Shown piece after piece: positions 23,333-33,176 of a stretch of DNA of 64,000 nucleotides; within the stretch, counting starts at the first letter, position 1, and the number at the start of each line of letters is the position of its first letter. The position numbers and the translations under genes are program-made. The stretch comes from Qipengyuania citrea. GTDB lineage: Bacteria; Pseudomonadota; Alphaproteobacteria; Sphingomonadales; Sphingomonadaceae. A model generated the notes under the pieces. That model was not told where the DNA came from and did not search any database. It worked only from the letters and a program-made list of their open reading frames with translations. The stretch spans positions 124,001 to 188,000 of the forward strand of contig NZ_WTYG01000004.1 in assembly GCF_009828015.1 (NCBI RefSeq), given 5' to 3'.

Positions 23333-24793
23333 TCAGCTTTCCAGCTGGCGCAGCAGGCTGCGCACATCGCCGTCCATATCGGCATCGCGCTGGCGCAGGT
23401 CTTCGATCAGCCGCACTGCGTGGATCACGGTCGAATGATCGCGTCCGCCAAACTTGCGTCCGATTTCCGGATAGCTGCGCGGGGTGAGCACCTTCGACAG
23501 ATACATCGCCACCTGCCGCGGTCGGACCACGGCGCGCGCGCGGCGCTTGCTGCTCATCTCGCTGCGGTCAATGCGGTAGAACTGGCACACGGTGCGCTGG
23601 ATCTCGTCGATCGTGATCCGCCGGCGATTGGCCGACAGGATATCGGTCAGCTGCTCTTCGGCCAGCTGGAGCGAGACTTCCTGCCCGGTGAGCTGGGCGT
23701 AGGCGATCAGCTTGTTGAGCCCGCCAACCAGTTCGCGGATGTTGCGCGTGATCGTCCGCGCGAGGAAGTCGAGCACGTCGGCAGGGACCTCGAGCGGCGC
23801 GAAGCGCGTCAGCTTGGAGGTCAGGATCTTCTTGCGCAGCTCGATATCGGCGGCTTGGATGTCGGCGACCAGACCCATCGACAGCCGGCTCAGCAGCCGC
23901 GGTTCGACCCCGTCCAGCGCCTGCGGGGCGCGGTCGGCGGCGAACACCAGCCGCTTGCCCTCGGCGAGCAGCGCATCGATCGTGTAGAGCAGTTCTTCCT
24001 GCGCGCTGGCCTTGCCGATGATGAACTGGATGTCGTCCACCAGCAACAGGTCGAAGCTGCGCAGGCGCGCCTTGAATTCGAGCATCTGGTTGGCCTTCAG
24101 CGCCTGGACGAATTCGACCATGAAGCGCTCGGCGCTGCAGTAGAAGATACGGCTGCGCGGATGCGCCTGCAGGAACGCGTGGCCGGTGGCGTGCAGCAGG
24201 TGCGTCTTGCCCTGACCGGTGGCGGCCTTGAGGTAGAGCGGGCTGAACTGCGGCTTCTCGGTCGCGCCCATGCGCTGCGCGGCATTGAACGCCAGCACAT
24301 TGGCTTCGCCGGTGATAAAGGCGGCAAAGGTGAGGCTCGGGTCGAGGCCGACCGAGCTGGTGAAACCGGTGTCGCCCAGCGTGTCGGCGCCGATCGCCAT
24401 CATCGAGGTGTCGAGCCCGTCATTGGCCGGACGGCGGCCGTCAGAATGCAGCCGCAAATCCGTTACCTGGCGGCGTCCGGGATGGACCTGGATGCGGACG
24501 TCGCGCACTTCGCTGCGCGCGATCTTCCATGCCAGGCCCAGGCGGTCGGCAAAGCGGTCCTTGACCCAGTTGGCGCTGAATTCGGTGGGCAGGAAGAGGT
24601 CGAGCGTGCCGGTTTCCTTTTCGATCCCGCCCACCTGGATCGGCTTGATCCACTGGCTGTGCAGCTGGTGGCCCAGGTCCTTGCGCAGGCCCTGGCTGAT
24701 GTCGGCCCAATCGGCGGCGAGGTTTACGGCTTCCTGGTCTGCCATGAAATCGTCCTGTGCCTTCTGCGCGCCGATGTCCGATGTCTTTCGCAT
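23333..24793 (-). CDS. dnaA: chromosomal replication initiator DnaA
   Basis: 486 residues from the ATG at 24793. Domain I (about 25-110) reads WADISQGLRKDLGHQLHSQW. The AAA+ domain has Walker A AATGQGKTHLLHATGHAFLQ, Walker B LLLVDDIQFI and sensor FAADRAPQAL. Domain IV ends in the DNA-binding signature FGGRDHSTVIHAVRLI. It binds DnaA boxes at oriC and starts replication. The Walker A lacks the usual GGVGLGKTH wording but keeps Gly-Lys-Thr. rpsT lies upstream in the same direction. Confidence 0.97.
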   Translation of the reverse strand: MRKTSDIGAQKAQDDFMADQEAVNLAADWADISQGLRKDLGHQLHSQWIKPIQVGGIEKETGTLDLFLPTEFSANWVKDRFADRLGLAWKIARSEVRDVRIQVHPGRRQVTDLRLHSDGRRPANDGLDTSMMAIGADTLGDTGFTSSVGLDPSLTFAAFITGEANVLAFNAAQRMGATEKPQFSPLYLKAATGQGKTHLLHATGHAFLQAHPRSRIFYCSAERFMVEFVQALKANQMLEFKARLRSFDLLLVDDIQFIIGKASAQEELLYTIDALLAEGKRLVFAADRAPQALDGVEPRLLSRLSMGLVADIQAADIELRKKILTSKLTRFAPLEVPADVLDFLARTITRNIRELVGGLNKLIAYAQLTGQEVSLQLAEEQLTDILSANRRRITIDEIQRTVCQFYRIDRSEMSSKRRARAVVRPRQVAMYLSKVLTPRSYPEIGRKFGGRDHSTVIHAVRLIEDLRQRDADMDGDVRSLLRQLES

Positions 24794-25168
24794 ACTACTT
24801 ATCACCCCCGGTCGGCTGACCCGCCGCCTGTTTGTTGTTCTTACATCGGCAAGGCCGGGCACAGCACAGTCCCGCTCCGGAATCGGTTCATCCGGAGGTC
24901 GCCCTCGCACATCGATCATTTAAAAGCCGGAGCTGTCCCGCCCCCGACTGAGAGCCTTGGTGTAGGTCGCTCTCCGGATGAGTCGCAAGGGGGATAACTG
25001 TAAAAAACACGAAATATACTTGTTGACTCAAGTGGACCCCGCAGAGGCCCGTTCAAGTCGATGAATCTACTACGATAAGCCCGAAATGGCAGCGCGAATC
25101 GCGGGATTCCCATGGGTTATGTTACGGCGTCATTACAGGCCGGTATCGGAATGAAACTGGAATACGAC
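24794..25168. other. dnaA upstream region, 375 bases without a gene
   Basis: This gap should hold the dnaA promoter. An AT-rich run lies at about 25000-25025. TTATCC-type cores occur at about 24800 and, on the minus strand, within 24992-24998. They resemble partial DnaA boxes, but no cluster of full TTATCCACA boxes is visible. I see no RNA gene. Autoregulation of dnaA is possible; an origin here is not supported. Confidence 0.4.
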
Positions 25169-25196
25169 AAAAGGGCCGCCGGTACACCGGCGGCCC
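25169..25196 (-). terminator. intrinsic terminator of rpsT
   Basis: On the minus strand GGGCCGCCGGT pairs perfectly with ACCGGCGGCCC (11 bp) and is followed by TTTT. It lies about 50 bases after the rpsT stop, the classic position and form of a Rho-independent terminator. Confidence 0.9.
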
Positions 25197-25244
25197 CTTC
25201 GAATGACTCGCTTGCAGCCGGCTGCGAAAGCCGGCGGTCGGAGA

Positions 25245-25505
25245 TCAGAGCGCGGAAACGCGCTTGCTCAGACGGCTCATCTTGCGCGACGCCGTGTTCT
25301 TGTGAAGCACGCCGCGGGCAACACCGCGCGCCAGTTCCGGCTGGGCGTTGCGGAGCGCGGTCTGCGCGCTGTCCTTGTCGCCGCCTTCGATCGCGGTTTC
25401 CACCTTCTTGAGGAAGTTGCGGATGCGGCTCATGCGGGCACCGTTGATTTCGGCGCGCTTTTCGTTGCGACGGATGCGCTTTTTGGCTTGCGGCGTATTG
25501 GCCAT
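25245..25505 (-). CDS. rpsT: 30S ribosomal protein S20
   Basis: 86 residues, starting [20 protein letters not shown]. It is lysine/arginine-rich and all-helical ([28 protein letters not shown]). S20 binds 16S rRNA early in 30S assembly. It is a single-gene unit with its own strong terminator, located upstream of dnaA on the same strand. Confidence 0.97.
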   Translation of the reverse strand: MANTPQAKKRIRRNEKRAEINGARMSRIRNFLKKVETAIEGGDKDSAQTALRNAQPELARGVARGVLHKNTASRKMSRLSKRVSAL

Positions 25506-25705
25506 GTCTGTCCTCGTCAGGCCGCACGGCATGCGCGGCGGAAAATCTCTGTATTGCGTACGGAAAGGCGGCACGGGCCGCCGGAAAGCGGCGCACTTAG
25601 CGGCGCCCCTGCGAATCGTCAAGCAAATCGTCGACCATTCGCGGAACCGCGTGCATCGGCTCCGGTTGGCCCTATATGGGATACCTCACTCGAAAGGACA
25701 AGGCA

Positions 25706-26107
25706 TTGCCCGACCAGCAAGAACTCACCGATGCCGAATGGCGGGAGAAACTGAGCCCCGAACAATATCAGGTGCTGCGCCAGGCAGGCACCGAACGCGC
25801 CTTCACCGGCAAGTACGACAAGCATTACGATGAAGGCGAATATTACTGCGCCGGATGCGGACAGAAGCTGTTCGAAAGCGACGACAAGTACAACAGCGGC
25901 TGCGGCTGGCCCGCCTTTACTGCCCCGGCCGAGGGCGAGGCGGTGAACGAGCACCGCGATACCTCGCATGGCATGGTGCGAACCGAAGTCACCTGCGCCA
26001 ATTGCGGCGGGCACCTCGGCCATGTCTTCCCCGACGGTCCGCGCGATCGCGGGGGCATGCGCTATTGCATCAATTCCGCCGCGCTCGATTTCGAGCCCGA
26101 GGATTAA
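25706..26107 (+). CDS. msrB: peptide-methionine (R)-S-oxide reductase
   Basis: 133 residues from TTG at 25706, with AAAGGA eight bases before it; an ATG at 25676 would add ten residues but has no ribosome site. Zinc Cys pairs are CAGCGQ and [12 protein letters not shown]. The catalytic Cys is in [20 protein letters not shown] holds the substrate Trp. It repairs the R form of methionine sulfoxide. The S-form enzyme, msrA, is at 42.1 kb. Confidence 0.95.
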   Translation: MPDQQELTDAEWREKLSPEQYQVLRQAGTERAFTGKYDKHYDEGEYYCAGCGQKLFESDDKYNSGCGWPAFTAPAEGEAVNEHRDTSHGMVRTEVTCANCGGHLGHVFPDGPRDRGGMRYCINSAALDFEPED

Positions 26108-26201
26108 GCGCCGCCGCCTGCCGTTCACATGCGGTTAGCTCTCGCCATGCGAGATTGCGGCAATTACAGGGCGGACAGCAACAAGGGTGCCAGCGTAAGC
26201 A

Positions 26202-28382
26202 ATGAATAACCGACGCAGTGGTCGCCAGCGGACGCGACGCCAGAAACGCGGCTCCGCAGCGGGCGGCACACCGCCGGGCCGGCTGCGGACATGGGGCCGC
26301 CGGCTGGCGATCTGGGGCGCCGCGCTGGCCTTGTTGTTGGTGCTGTTCGTCAGTCTGGCAGTGGCCTTTTCGGTCCGCTCGATGCCCAGCTATTACCAGC
26401 TCAAGGCGACGCAGACCGCGCAGACCATCGTCGTGCGCGCGCGCGACGGGACCGAGATCGTCGAGCTGGGCCCCAGCTTCGGCAAGTGGCTGACCGCGGA
26501 CGAGATCCCGCAGGTGATGAAGGATGCGATGATCTCGGTCGAGGATCGCCGCTATTATTCGCATTTCGGCATCGATCCGGTACGCACGGGCGGCGCGATC
26601 ATCGAGGGGCTGACCGGATCGCGAGCGCGCGTGGGCGGTACGTCGACCATCAGCCAGCAGCTGGCGCGCAACGTCTTCCTCAACAACAACCGGTCGCTCG
26701 ACCGCAAGCTGCGCGAGGCGATCCTCGCCATGGCGCTCGAGTGGAAGTTCTCGAAGGAGCAGATCCTCGAGCTCTATCTCAACAAGGTCTATTTCGGCGG
26801 CGGCGCCTATGGCATCGATTCGGCCAGCCGCAAGTTCTTCAGCCATCCCGCAACCGAGCTCTCGGTCGCCGAGGCGGCGATCATCGCCGGGCTGGTCAAG
26901 GCGCCCAGCCGCTATTCGCCCACTGCCGATGTCGATGCCGCGGTCGGCCGCGCCAGCGTGGTGCTGCGGCTGATGAAGGAACAGGGGCGCATTTCACCCG
27001 ACGTCACCGTCGATCCCAGCGCAGTGCGGCTCAAGGAAGAGGCCGGGCAGAACTCGGTGCGCTATTTCACCGACTGGGTGCTGCCGCAGCTCGACATGCT
27101 GCTGCCCGAAACCTTCGAGCCGATCGAGGTGTGGACCACTCTCGACGTCGGAATGCAGCGTGCGGCGACGGCCTCGATCAAGGCGAACACGCCCGATGGG
27201 GCGCAGGGCGCGCTGGTCAGCATGGACCGCGACGGCGCTGTGCTCGCGCTGGTGGGCGGCACCGATTACGTCCAGACCAATTACAACCGCGCCACCGATG
27301 CGCTGCGACAGCCGGGTTCGTCATGGAAACTGTTCGTCTATCTCGCCGCGCTCGAAGCGGGCTACACGCCCGACGACCGCGTGGTCGACACGGCGGTGAC
27401 GATCGACGGCTGGAGCCCGCGCAATTCGAGCGGGCGCAATGTCGGCGAAATCGACCTGCGCACCGCCTTCGCCTATTCGATCAACACGGTTGCGGCGCAG
27501 CTCGGCAATGAGGTCGGCTTCACCTCGGTCGCCTCGATGGCGCGGCGCTTCGGGATCACCACCGAAATCAACACCTATCCGGCCATGGTGCTGGGCTCGA
27601 ACGAGGTCCGGCTGATCGACATGACGCGGGCCTTTGCCGCGGTGTCGGCGCGGGGCGAATCGGTCGAACCCTATGGCATTCTCAAGGTCGAGACCGCCGA
27701 TGGCGAATTGCTCTACCAGCATGAAAAGCCGCGCAGCTCGCAGCTGGTGCCCGACTACGTGGCCGCGGGGATCACAGATTTGCTGCAGACCGCCGTCGCG
27801 ACCGGGACCGGGCGCGCGGCGCAGATCGGGCGTCCGGTTGCGGGCAAGACCGGGACCACCAGCTCGAACAAGGACGGCTATTTCGTCGGCTTTTCCTCGG
27901 GCGTGACCACCGGCGTGTGGATGGGCCGCGACGACAACACCCGCGTCGGCGGCCTGCAGGGCGGTACCGCCCCGGCGCGCGCCTTTGCCGCCTATATGCG
28001 CTACGCGGTCAAGGATCGCCCGGTCGAGGAATTCGACACCGATCTGCAATTGCCCGAATGGCAGCTGGAGCCCGACGATGAATACATGTTCGGCGATCCG
28101 GAAGATTACTATTTCATCGACGAGCAGGGGAACCTGATCGAACCGGGCACTGCGGACACGCCGCGCAATGACCCCTTCGCGCAGGACTTCGACCGCACGC
28201 TCGGCCCCGAGCGGCCGAACCCGTCTAACACCTCTCAGCCCGGGCCCGGGCCGCGGCCGCCCCAGCAACCGCCGCGCGGCGCCGACGGCGCTCCGCAGGC
28301 GATCGGCGACGATTTCCTCGAGGAAGCCACCGGGGCAAGCGGAAGCAATCGCTCGCCGCCTGCACAGCGGCAGATCAACTAG
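26202..28382 (+). CDS. class A penicillin-binding protein (PBP1A-type)
   Basis: 726 residues. A basic cytoplasmic tail and one membrane helix (LAIWGAALALLLVLFVSLAV) come first. The glycosyltransferase domain (about 80-260) has the catalytic Glu in ISVEDRRYYSHFGIDPVR, then GGTSTISQQLARN and KEQILELYLNKVYFGGGAYG. The transpeptidase domain (about 320-620) has the nucleophile in QPGSSWKLF, SIN in FAYSINTVAAQ, and KTGTT. An acidic then Pro/Gly-rich tail ends the chain. It polymerises and cross-links peptidoglycan in the periplasm. A hairpin follows at 28401. Confidence 0.94.
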   Translation: MNNRRSGRQRTRRQKRGSAAGGTPPGRLRTWGRRLAIWGAALALLLVLFVSLAVAFSVRSMPSYYQLKATQTAQTIVVRARDGTEIVELGPSFGKWLTADEIPQVMKDAMISVEDRRYYSHFGIDPVRTGGAIIEGLTGSRARVGGTSTISQQLARNVFLNNNRSLDRKLREAILAMALEWKFSKEQILELYLNKVYFGGGAYGIDSASRKFFSHPATELSVAEAAIIAGLVKAPSRYSPTADVDAAVGRASVVLRLMKEQGRISPDVTVDPSAVRLKEEAGQNSVRYFTDWVLPQLDMLLPETFEPIEVWTTLDVGMQRAATASIKANTPDGAQGALVSMDRDGAVLALVGGTDYVQTNYNRATDALRQPGSSWKLFVYLAALEAGYTPDDRVVDTAVTIDGWSPRNSSGRNVGEIDLRTAFAYSINTVAAQLGNEVGFTSVASMARRFGITTEINTYPAMVLGSNEVRLIDMTRAFAAVSARGESVEPYGILKVETADGELLYQHEKPRSSQLVPDYVAAGITDLLQTAVATGTGRAAQIGRPVAGKTGTTSSNKDGYFVGFSSGVTTGVWMGRDDNTRVGGLQGGTAPARAFAAYMRYAVKDRPVEEFDTDLQLPEWQLEPDDEYMFGDPEDYYFIDEQGNLIEPGTADTPRNDPFAQDFDRTLGPERPNPSNTSQPGPGPRPPQQPPRGADGAPQAIGDDFLEEATGASGSNRSPPAQRQIN

Positions 28383-28400
28383 GCTAGGCTGGCAACAGAA

Positions 28401-28432
28401 AGGGCGGCTCTCCCCATCGGAAGAGCCGCCCT
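28401..28432. terminator. bidirectional hairpin between pbp and degP
   Basis: AGGGCGGCTCT (28401-28411) pairs perfectly with AGAGCCGCCCT (28422-28432). It lies between the convergent 3' ends. There is a short A-run on the left side and no strong T-run on the right, so it works best as a terminator for the leftward (minus) transcript. Confidence 0.6.
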
Positions 28433-28457
28433 GCTGTCGTCTGGTCCGGGCCAGGGG

Positions 28458-29999
28458 CTAGCGCAGCCGAACCGCCACATAGGCCGCCGGCTGGCCGCGG
28501 CGCTGGACGCGCAGCAGCACGGCTTCGCGGTCTTCGCTTTCCGCCGTGCGGATGATGCTTTCCAGATCGTCGAGCGAGCGCACCTGGCGATAATTGGCCG
28601 TCAGGATGATGTCGCCGCGCTGCAGGCGCTTGCGTGCCGCATCCGAATTGGGATCGACGCGTGCCACGACAAGGCCCTGCGTATCCGCGCCGGCACCCAA
28701 CTGGCGCGCGATCTGGGCGGTCAGCGGCAGGACCTGGAGCCCCAGCCGTTCCTCGATCACGGCATTCTCGCCCGGCTCCATCGGGTCCTCGTCCTCGATG
28801 TCGGGGTTGAACTGCTGCTGCTGGCGCAGTTCCTCCTCGCTCGGACGTTTGCCCACGGTCAGCGTGACGCGGCGGGTTTCGCCGTCGCGGACCAGTTCGA
28901 CCGGAATGGTGGTGCCCGGCGCGATGTTGGCCACGAGGAAGGACAGGGTCTGATCGGGCGTGACCTCCTGCCCGTCGATCTTGGTGACGATATCACCGGG
29001 GCGGATGCCCGCCTGCTCGGCGGCTTCGCCGGGCTGGACACCCTGGATGAATTCGCCCCGGTTCTGCGGGATGCCAAGCGAATCGGCCAGGTCGTCGTCG
29101 ACCGGCTGGATCGATACGCCGAGATAGCCGCGCTCGATTTCCACCCCGTCGCGCAGCTTCTGCACGATCGGCGCGGCGATTTCGGCGGGAATGGCGAAAC
29201 CGATCCCCACGCTCCCGCCCGAAGGCGAGAAGATCGCGTTGTTGATGCCGATCACATTGCCCTGCATGTCGAACAGCGGGCCGCCCGAATTGCCGCGGTT
29301 GATCGCGGTATCGGTCTGGATGTAGCGGTCATAGGCACCGCCCTGGCCGGTGTTGCGATAGACCGCCGAGACGATGCCCGAGGTGACCGTGCCGCCAAGG
29401 CCGAAGGGATTGCCGATCGCGATCACCCAGTCGCCGGGGCGGGACTGGGTCGAATCGCCGAACTCGACGAAGGGGAAGGGCTCGCGGCGGCTGATCTTGA
29501 GCACTGCGAGATCGCTCTGCGCATCGGTGCCGACGAGCTCGGCGTTGTATTCGGTGCCGTCGGGCATGGTGACGGTGATCTCTTCCACCGTGCCGCGCCC
29601 GTTGGGGCTCACCACGTGGTTGTTGGTCACGACATAGCCATCGGCCGAAATGACGAAGCCCGAACCCAGCGACTGGCCTTCGCGGTACTGCGGTTCGCGC
29701 TGCTGCCCGCCGCGGCGGTTGAACAGGCCTTCGAAGGGCGTGCCCGCGAAAGGATTGCCATTGTTGCCCGATACCTCGATCCGCTGGCGGGTCGAGATGT
29801 TGACCACCGCAGGCTGCAATTGCGCGGTGAGATCGGCGAAGCTTTCGGGAGCGCCCGCACGGGGCACCACGCGCGCCATCTGGCTGTCGTCGTTCTGGGC
29901 GACCTGGGCACCCGCCGGATAGCCGGTCGCGAGCGAAATGGCAGCGCCGCCTACCAGCAGCGCACTCGTTACGGAATATGCATATCGCACTGGCTTCAC
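28458..29999 (-). CDS. periplasmic serine protease DegP/DegQ (HtrA)
   Basis: 513 residues from GTG at 29999, which starts a signal peptide (SVTSALLVGGAAISLATGYP). The trypsin-like triad is His in VVTNNHVVSPNG, Asp in QSDLAVLKISR and Ser in RGNSGGPLFDMQGN. Two PDZ domains follow (GYLGVSIQPVDDDLADSLGI and LGLQVLPLTAQIARQLGAGA). It degrades or refolds misfolded envelope proteins. It lies downstream of hflK-hflC, which together form a membrane and envelope quality-control operon. Confidence 0.94.
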   Translation of the reverse strand: MKPVRYAYSVTSALLVGGAAISLATGYPAGAQVAQNDDSQMARVVPRAGAPESFADLTAQLQPAVVNISTRQRIEVSGNNGNPFAGTPFEGLFNRRGGQQREPQYREGQSLGSGFVISADGYVVTNNHVVSPNGRGTVEEITVTMPDGTEYNAELVGTDAQSDLAVLKISRREPFPFVEFGDSTQSRPGDWVIAIGNPFGLGGTVTSGIVSAVYRNTGQGGAYDRYIQTDTAINRGNSGGPLFDMQGNVIGINNAIFSPSGGSVGIGFAIPAEIAAPIVQKLRDGVEIERGYLGVSIQPVDDDLADSLGIPQNRGEFIQGVQPGEAAEQAGIRPGDIVTKIDGQEVTPDQTLSFLVANIAPGTTIPVELVRDGETRRVTLTVGKRPSEEELRQQQQFNPDIEDEDPMEPGENAVIEERLGLQVLPLTAQIARQLGAGADTQGLVVARVDPNSDAARKRLQRGDIILTANYRQVRSLDDLESIIRTAESEDREAVLLRVQRRGQPAAYVAVRLR

Positions 30000-30141
30000 G
30001 TCCTTTTCGTCCTCTTCTCTACTGTGCGGGCCCCGCGGTCGGCAGAACGCTGACCAAGCGGGAACCACGCGTTCCGGCGGGTGAATGTCGGGCCCGCCGG
30101 TGAATGCCGATTGAACGGTGCCGGCGCCGTTCGACGAACCG

Positions 30142-30975
30142 TCAACGCCGCCCGCGGAACTGCCGCAGATATTCATTGTCCGGCGACAGGATGATGCTGC
30201 TCTCCGACGGGTTGTCGTCGTTCGAGAAGGTCGCGTCGTAGCTCTGCATCGCGCGGTAGAAATCGTAGAACTCGGCATCCTTGCCGAAGGCCTCGGCATA
30301 GATCCGTGCGCTTTCGGCATCGGCTTCGGCGCGGATGATGCGCGCGTCGCGGCTGCCGCCGGCGCGGATCGTGCGGGCTTCGCGTTCGCGGTCCGATTCC
30401 ATCCGGCGGAAAGCCGATTGCAGCGGCGCTTCGGGAAGGTCGGTGCGCATGATCTTCACATCGACCACCTCGGCCCCGTACTGCCGCGCCTGACGATCGA
30501 GATTGGTGCGGACATTGGCCAGCGCGCTGCCGCGTTCGGCGGTCAGCATGGCCTGGAAGGTCCGGCGGCCGAGTTCCTGGCGCAGCACCGAGTTGAGGAT
30601 CGGCTCGAGCGCGTTGCGCACGCCATCGGTCGAACCGGCGCGTTCGACCATGCGCACCGGATCGGTGATCCGGAATCGGGCATAGGCGTTGACGAGCAGG
30701 CGCTGCTGGTCGGCCGAGAGGACTTCCTCGTCGGTCATTTCGAGATCGAGCAGGCGCTTCTCGATGCGGTTGACGCTGTCGATGAAGGGCACGCGGAAAT
30801 ACAGGCCGGCGTCGGTTTCGCCGCCGGGCGTGTTGACCGTGCCGACCGGTTCACCCGTGCGGATGATCACGACCTGGTCTTCTTCGGGCACCACATAGGC
30901 GCTCATCATGAAACCGATCACCAGCACTGCCAGCGCGATGACCGTGTTGCGGTGATCCTGCAGGAAATTGCTCAT
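30142..30975 (-). CDS. hflC: FtsH protease modulator HflC
   Basis: 277 residues. The N-terminal anchor is TVIALAVLVIGFMMSAYVVP. The SPFH/band-7 domain has EDQVVIIRTGEPVGTVNTPG and GLYFRVPFIDSVNRIEKRLL. A long charged coiled coil (RRMESDREREARTIRAGGSR) follows. HflC pairs with HflK to form a cage around FtsH and limits its access to membrane proteins. It starts one base after hflK ends. Confidence 0.96.
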   Translation of the reverse strand: MSNFLQDHRNTVIALAVLVIGFMMSAYVVPEEDQVVIIRTGEPVGTVNTPGGETDAGLYFRVPFIDSVNRIEKRLLDLEMTDEEVLSADQQRLLVNAYARFRITDPVRMVERAGSTDGVRNALEPILNSVLRQELGRRTFQAMLTAERGSALANVRTNLDRQARQYGAEVVDVKIMRTDLPEAPLQSAFRRMESDREREARTIRAGGSRDARIIRAEADAESARIYAEAFGKDAEFYDFYRAMQSYDATFSNDDNPSESSIILSPDNEYLRQFRGRR

Positions 30976-30976
30976 G

Positions 30977-32137
30977 TTACTGACCCTCCGGTGCGGTCAC
31001 GGTGGTGACGGGCTGCTGCGACCGGCGGCGGATTTCCGGCAACGGTAGGTAGGGTGTGACATTGTCGGTCTCGACAATCGTCTTGTCGGTCTGGCTCAGC
31101 ACGCGCTCCATCGTTTCGTAATACAGTCGCTGGCGGGTCACCTCGGGGGCGAGGCGGTACTGGGCATAGACCTTGTCGAAGGCCTCAGCCTCACCTTCGG
31201 CCTGCGCGAGGACCTGCTGGGCATAGCCCTGTGCCTGGTTGCGCGCCGCATCGGCGTTCTGTTCCGCAACCTGCACGTCGCGGAAGGCATCCACCACCTG
31301 CGCGGGCGGATCGGCCTTCTCGATTTCGACACCGAGCACCCGCACCCCGGCCTGGTAGCCGTCGAGCGTGCGCTGCATGCGTTCGCGCACGTCCATTTCG
31401 ATGGCCGCACGCCCCTGGCCCGAGAAGGTCTCGTCGAGCTGGGTTTCGGCGACCGCGGCGCGCATGGCGGCCTCGGCAGCCTCGTTCACGGTTTCTATCG
31501 GGTCGACCACGCGGAATTTGTAATTCGCCAGATCCTTGATGTTCCAGCGCACGATATAGCTGAGGTCGACCAGGTTCTGGTCGCCCGTCAGGATCAGTTT
31601 GGCCTGGTTGTTATTGCCCGGGATCCGCACCGATCGCACGCCTTCGACGTCTTCCACGTCGACCGTCTCGATCGGGAAGGGGGCGGAGAAATTGAGGCCC
31701 GGTTCCATCTTGCGGGTGTAATTGCCCAGCGTCTTGACCACGCCTTCTTCCTGCGGTGCCACGAGATGCACGCTGGTTGCCAGCAGGCCGACGCCCACGA
31801 TCGCCACCACGGCGAGCGGGAACCAGCTCTTGCCGCCGGGTCGCTGGGGAAAGCGGAAATTGGGGCCGCCGGGCCCGCCGCCGCCACCCGAGCGACGCGG
31901 GCCTTCGGGGCCGCGGCTCTTGAAGATGTCTTCGATATTGGGCGCGCGCCGGCCATCGTCGCTGGTGCCGCCGGGTGGCAGCCACGGGTTGCGCGGGCCC
32001 TTCGGCTTGTCGCCGCCGCCCTGCGATCCGCCGGGCGTGTCGCCCGTGCCGCCATCATCCGATCCACCGCCCCAAGGGCTTTTCTTGCCCGCCATCGCGA
32101 GGGAAATCCTCTGTCCGAACCCGTCAAAAATTCTCAT
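30977..32137 (-). CDS. hflK: FtsH protease activity modulator HflK
   Basis: 386 residues from the ATG at 32137, with AAGGAAC at good distance. A Gly/Pro-rich cytoplasmic tail (about 1-95) leads to one membrane helix (FPLAVVAIVGVGLLATSVHL). The SPFH domain has APQEEGVVKTLGNYTRKMEP and NLVDLSYIVRWNIKDLANYK, followed by an Ala/Gln/Glu-rich coiled coil. Partner of HflC. It is divergent from mrp. Confidence 0.95.
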   Translation of the reverse strand: MRIFDGFGQRISLAMAGKKSPWGGGSDDGGTGDTPGGSQGGGDKPKGPRNPWLPPGGTSDDGRRAPNIEDIFKSRGPEGPRRSGGGGGPGGPNFRFPQRPGGKSWFPLAVVAIVGVGLLATSVHLVAPQEEGVVKTLGNYTRKMEPGLNFSAPFPIETVDVEDVEGVRSVRIPGNNNQAKLILTGDQNLVDLSYIVRWNIKDLANYKFRVVDPIETVNEAAEAAMRAAVAETQLDETFSGQGRAAIEMDVRERMQRTLDGYQAGVRVLGVEIEKADPPAQVVDAFRDVQVAEQNADAARNQAQGYAQQVLAQAEGEAEAFDKVYAQYRLAPEVTRQRLYYETMERVLSQTDKTIVETDNVTPYLPLPEIRRRSQQPVTTVTAPEGQ

Positions 32138-32213
32138 GCTGTTCCTTATAGGTGCGGTTCGGCGGAAAAACAGGGGTTGCCGCGCGCTTTTCGATGCTAC
32201 AGCAGCCGCGCCC

Positions 32214-33176
32214 ATGAGTTCGACCGATCCCAAAGCGCTGCTTCCCGACAGCCTTGCCGCCCGTGTTTCGACGCTGACCATCAAGGAAGGCAGGGCCATC
32301 GCCATCGTCGATGCCGCGGGCCTGGGCCAGCAGGAGCGCGACGATATCGAACGCGCGATCACCGATATCCTCGGCCAGCGCGAAGAGGTTTCCGAAACCC
32401 GCGTCGTGATGACCGCCGAACGCACGCAGCGGCGGATCATTGCGGTGGGCAGCGGCAAGGGCGGCGTCGGCAAATCGACGCTGACCGCCAATCTGGCGAT
32501 TGCGCTGGCACGGCGCGGGCGCAAGGTCGGGCTGGTCGATGCCGATATCTACGGCCCTTCGCAGCCGGTCATCCTGGGCAATCAGGGTTCGAAGCCGGTG
32601 GCCCGCGACAAGAAGCTGGAGCCTGTCGACAGCCCGGTGGGGATCCCCGTGCTGTCGATGGGCCATCTGGTCGAACCGGGGCGCGCGCTGGCCTGGCGCG
32701 GCCCGATGGCGGGCAATGCGCTGGCGCAGCTGATCGATGCGCATTGGGGCGATGTCGATACGCTGCTGGTCGACCTGCCGCCGGGTACGGGCGATGTGCA
32801 GCTGACCATGCTGCAGCGCTACAAGCCGATGGGCGCAGTGCTCGTCTCCACTCCGCAGGACCTTGCCCTGATCGATGCCGCCCGCGCGGGGCAGCTGTTC
32901 GACCAGGCGGGGGTGCCGGTGATCGGACTGGTCGAGAACATGGCGGGCTATGCCTGCCCGCATTGCGGCGAGGTGTCCGACCCGTTCGGCAGGGGCGGGG
33001 TCGAAACCGCCGCCGGGCGGCTTGACCTGCCGTTCCTCGGGCGCATCCCGCTCGACCTAGCGATCCGCGAAGGCAGCGACCGCGGCCAGCCGCCCGCTTG
33101 CGGCGAAGATGCGCTCGCAGCGCCGTTTCACGATATCGCCGCCAAGGTCGACGCGTGGATCCGCGCGCAGGGCTAG
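32214..33176 (+). CDS. Mrp/ApbC iron-sulfur cluster carrier ATPase
   Basis: 320 residues from the ATG at 32214. A short MIP18-like N-domain (about 10-80) lacks the usual Cys. The P-loop ATPase has the deviant Walker A GSGKGGVGKSTLTANLAIAL, DADIYGPSQP, WRGPMAGNAL and LLVDLPPGTGDVQLTM. The CxxC used for the bridging cluster is in GYACPHCGEVSDPFG. It carries [4Fe-4S] clusters to target proteins in the cytoplasm. It overlaps the next gene by 22 bases. Confidence 0.95.
   Translation: MSSTDPKALLPDSLAARVSTLTIKEGRAIAIVDAAGLGQQERDDIERAITDILGQREEVSETRVVMTAERTQRRIIAVGSGKGGVGKSTLTANLAIALARRGRKVGLVDADIYGPSQPVILGNQGSKPVARDKKLEPVDSPVGIPVLSMGHLVEPGRALAWRGPMAGNALAQLIDAHWGDVDTLLVDLPPGTGDVQLTMLQRYKPMGAVLVSTPQDLALIDAARAGQLFDQAGVPVIGLVENMAGYACPHCGEVSDPFGRGGVETAAGRLDLPFLGRIPLDLAIREGSDRGQPPACGEDALAAPFHDIAAKVDAWIRAQG

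Noticed and set aside
24794..25168. Replication origin upstream of dnaA
   Set aside because: Only isolated partial DnaA-box cores and a short AT-rich run are seen, with no box cluster. In alphaproteobacteria oriC is often elsewhere.
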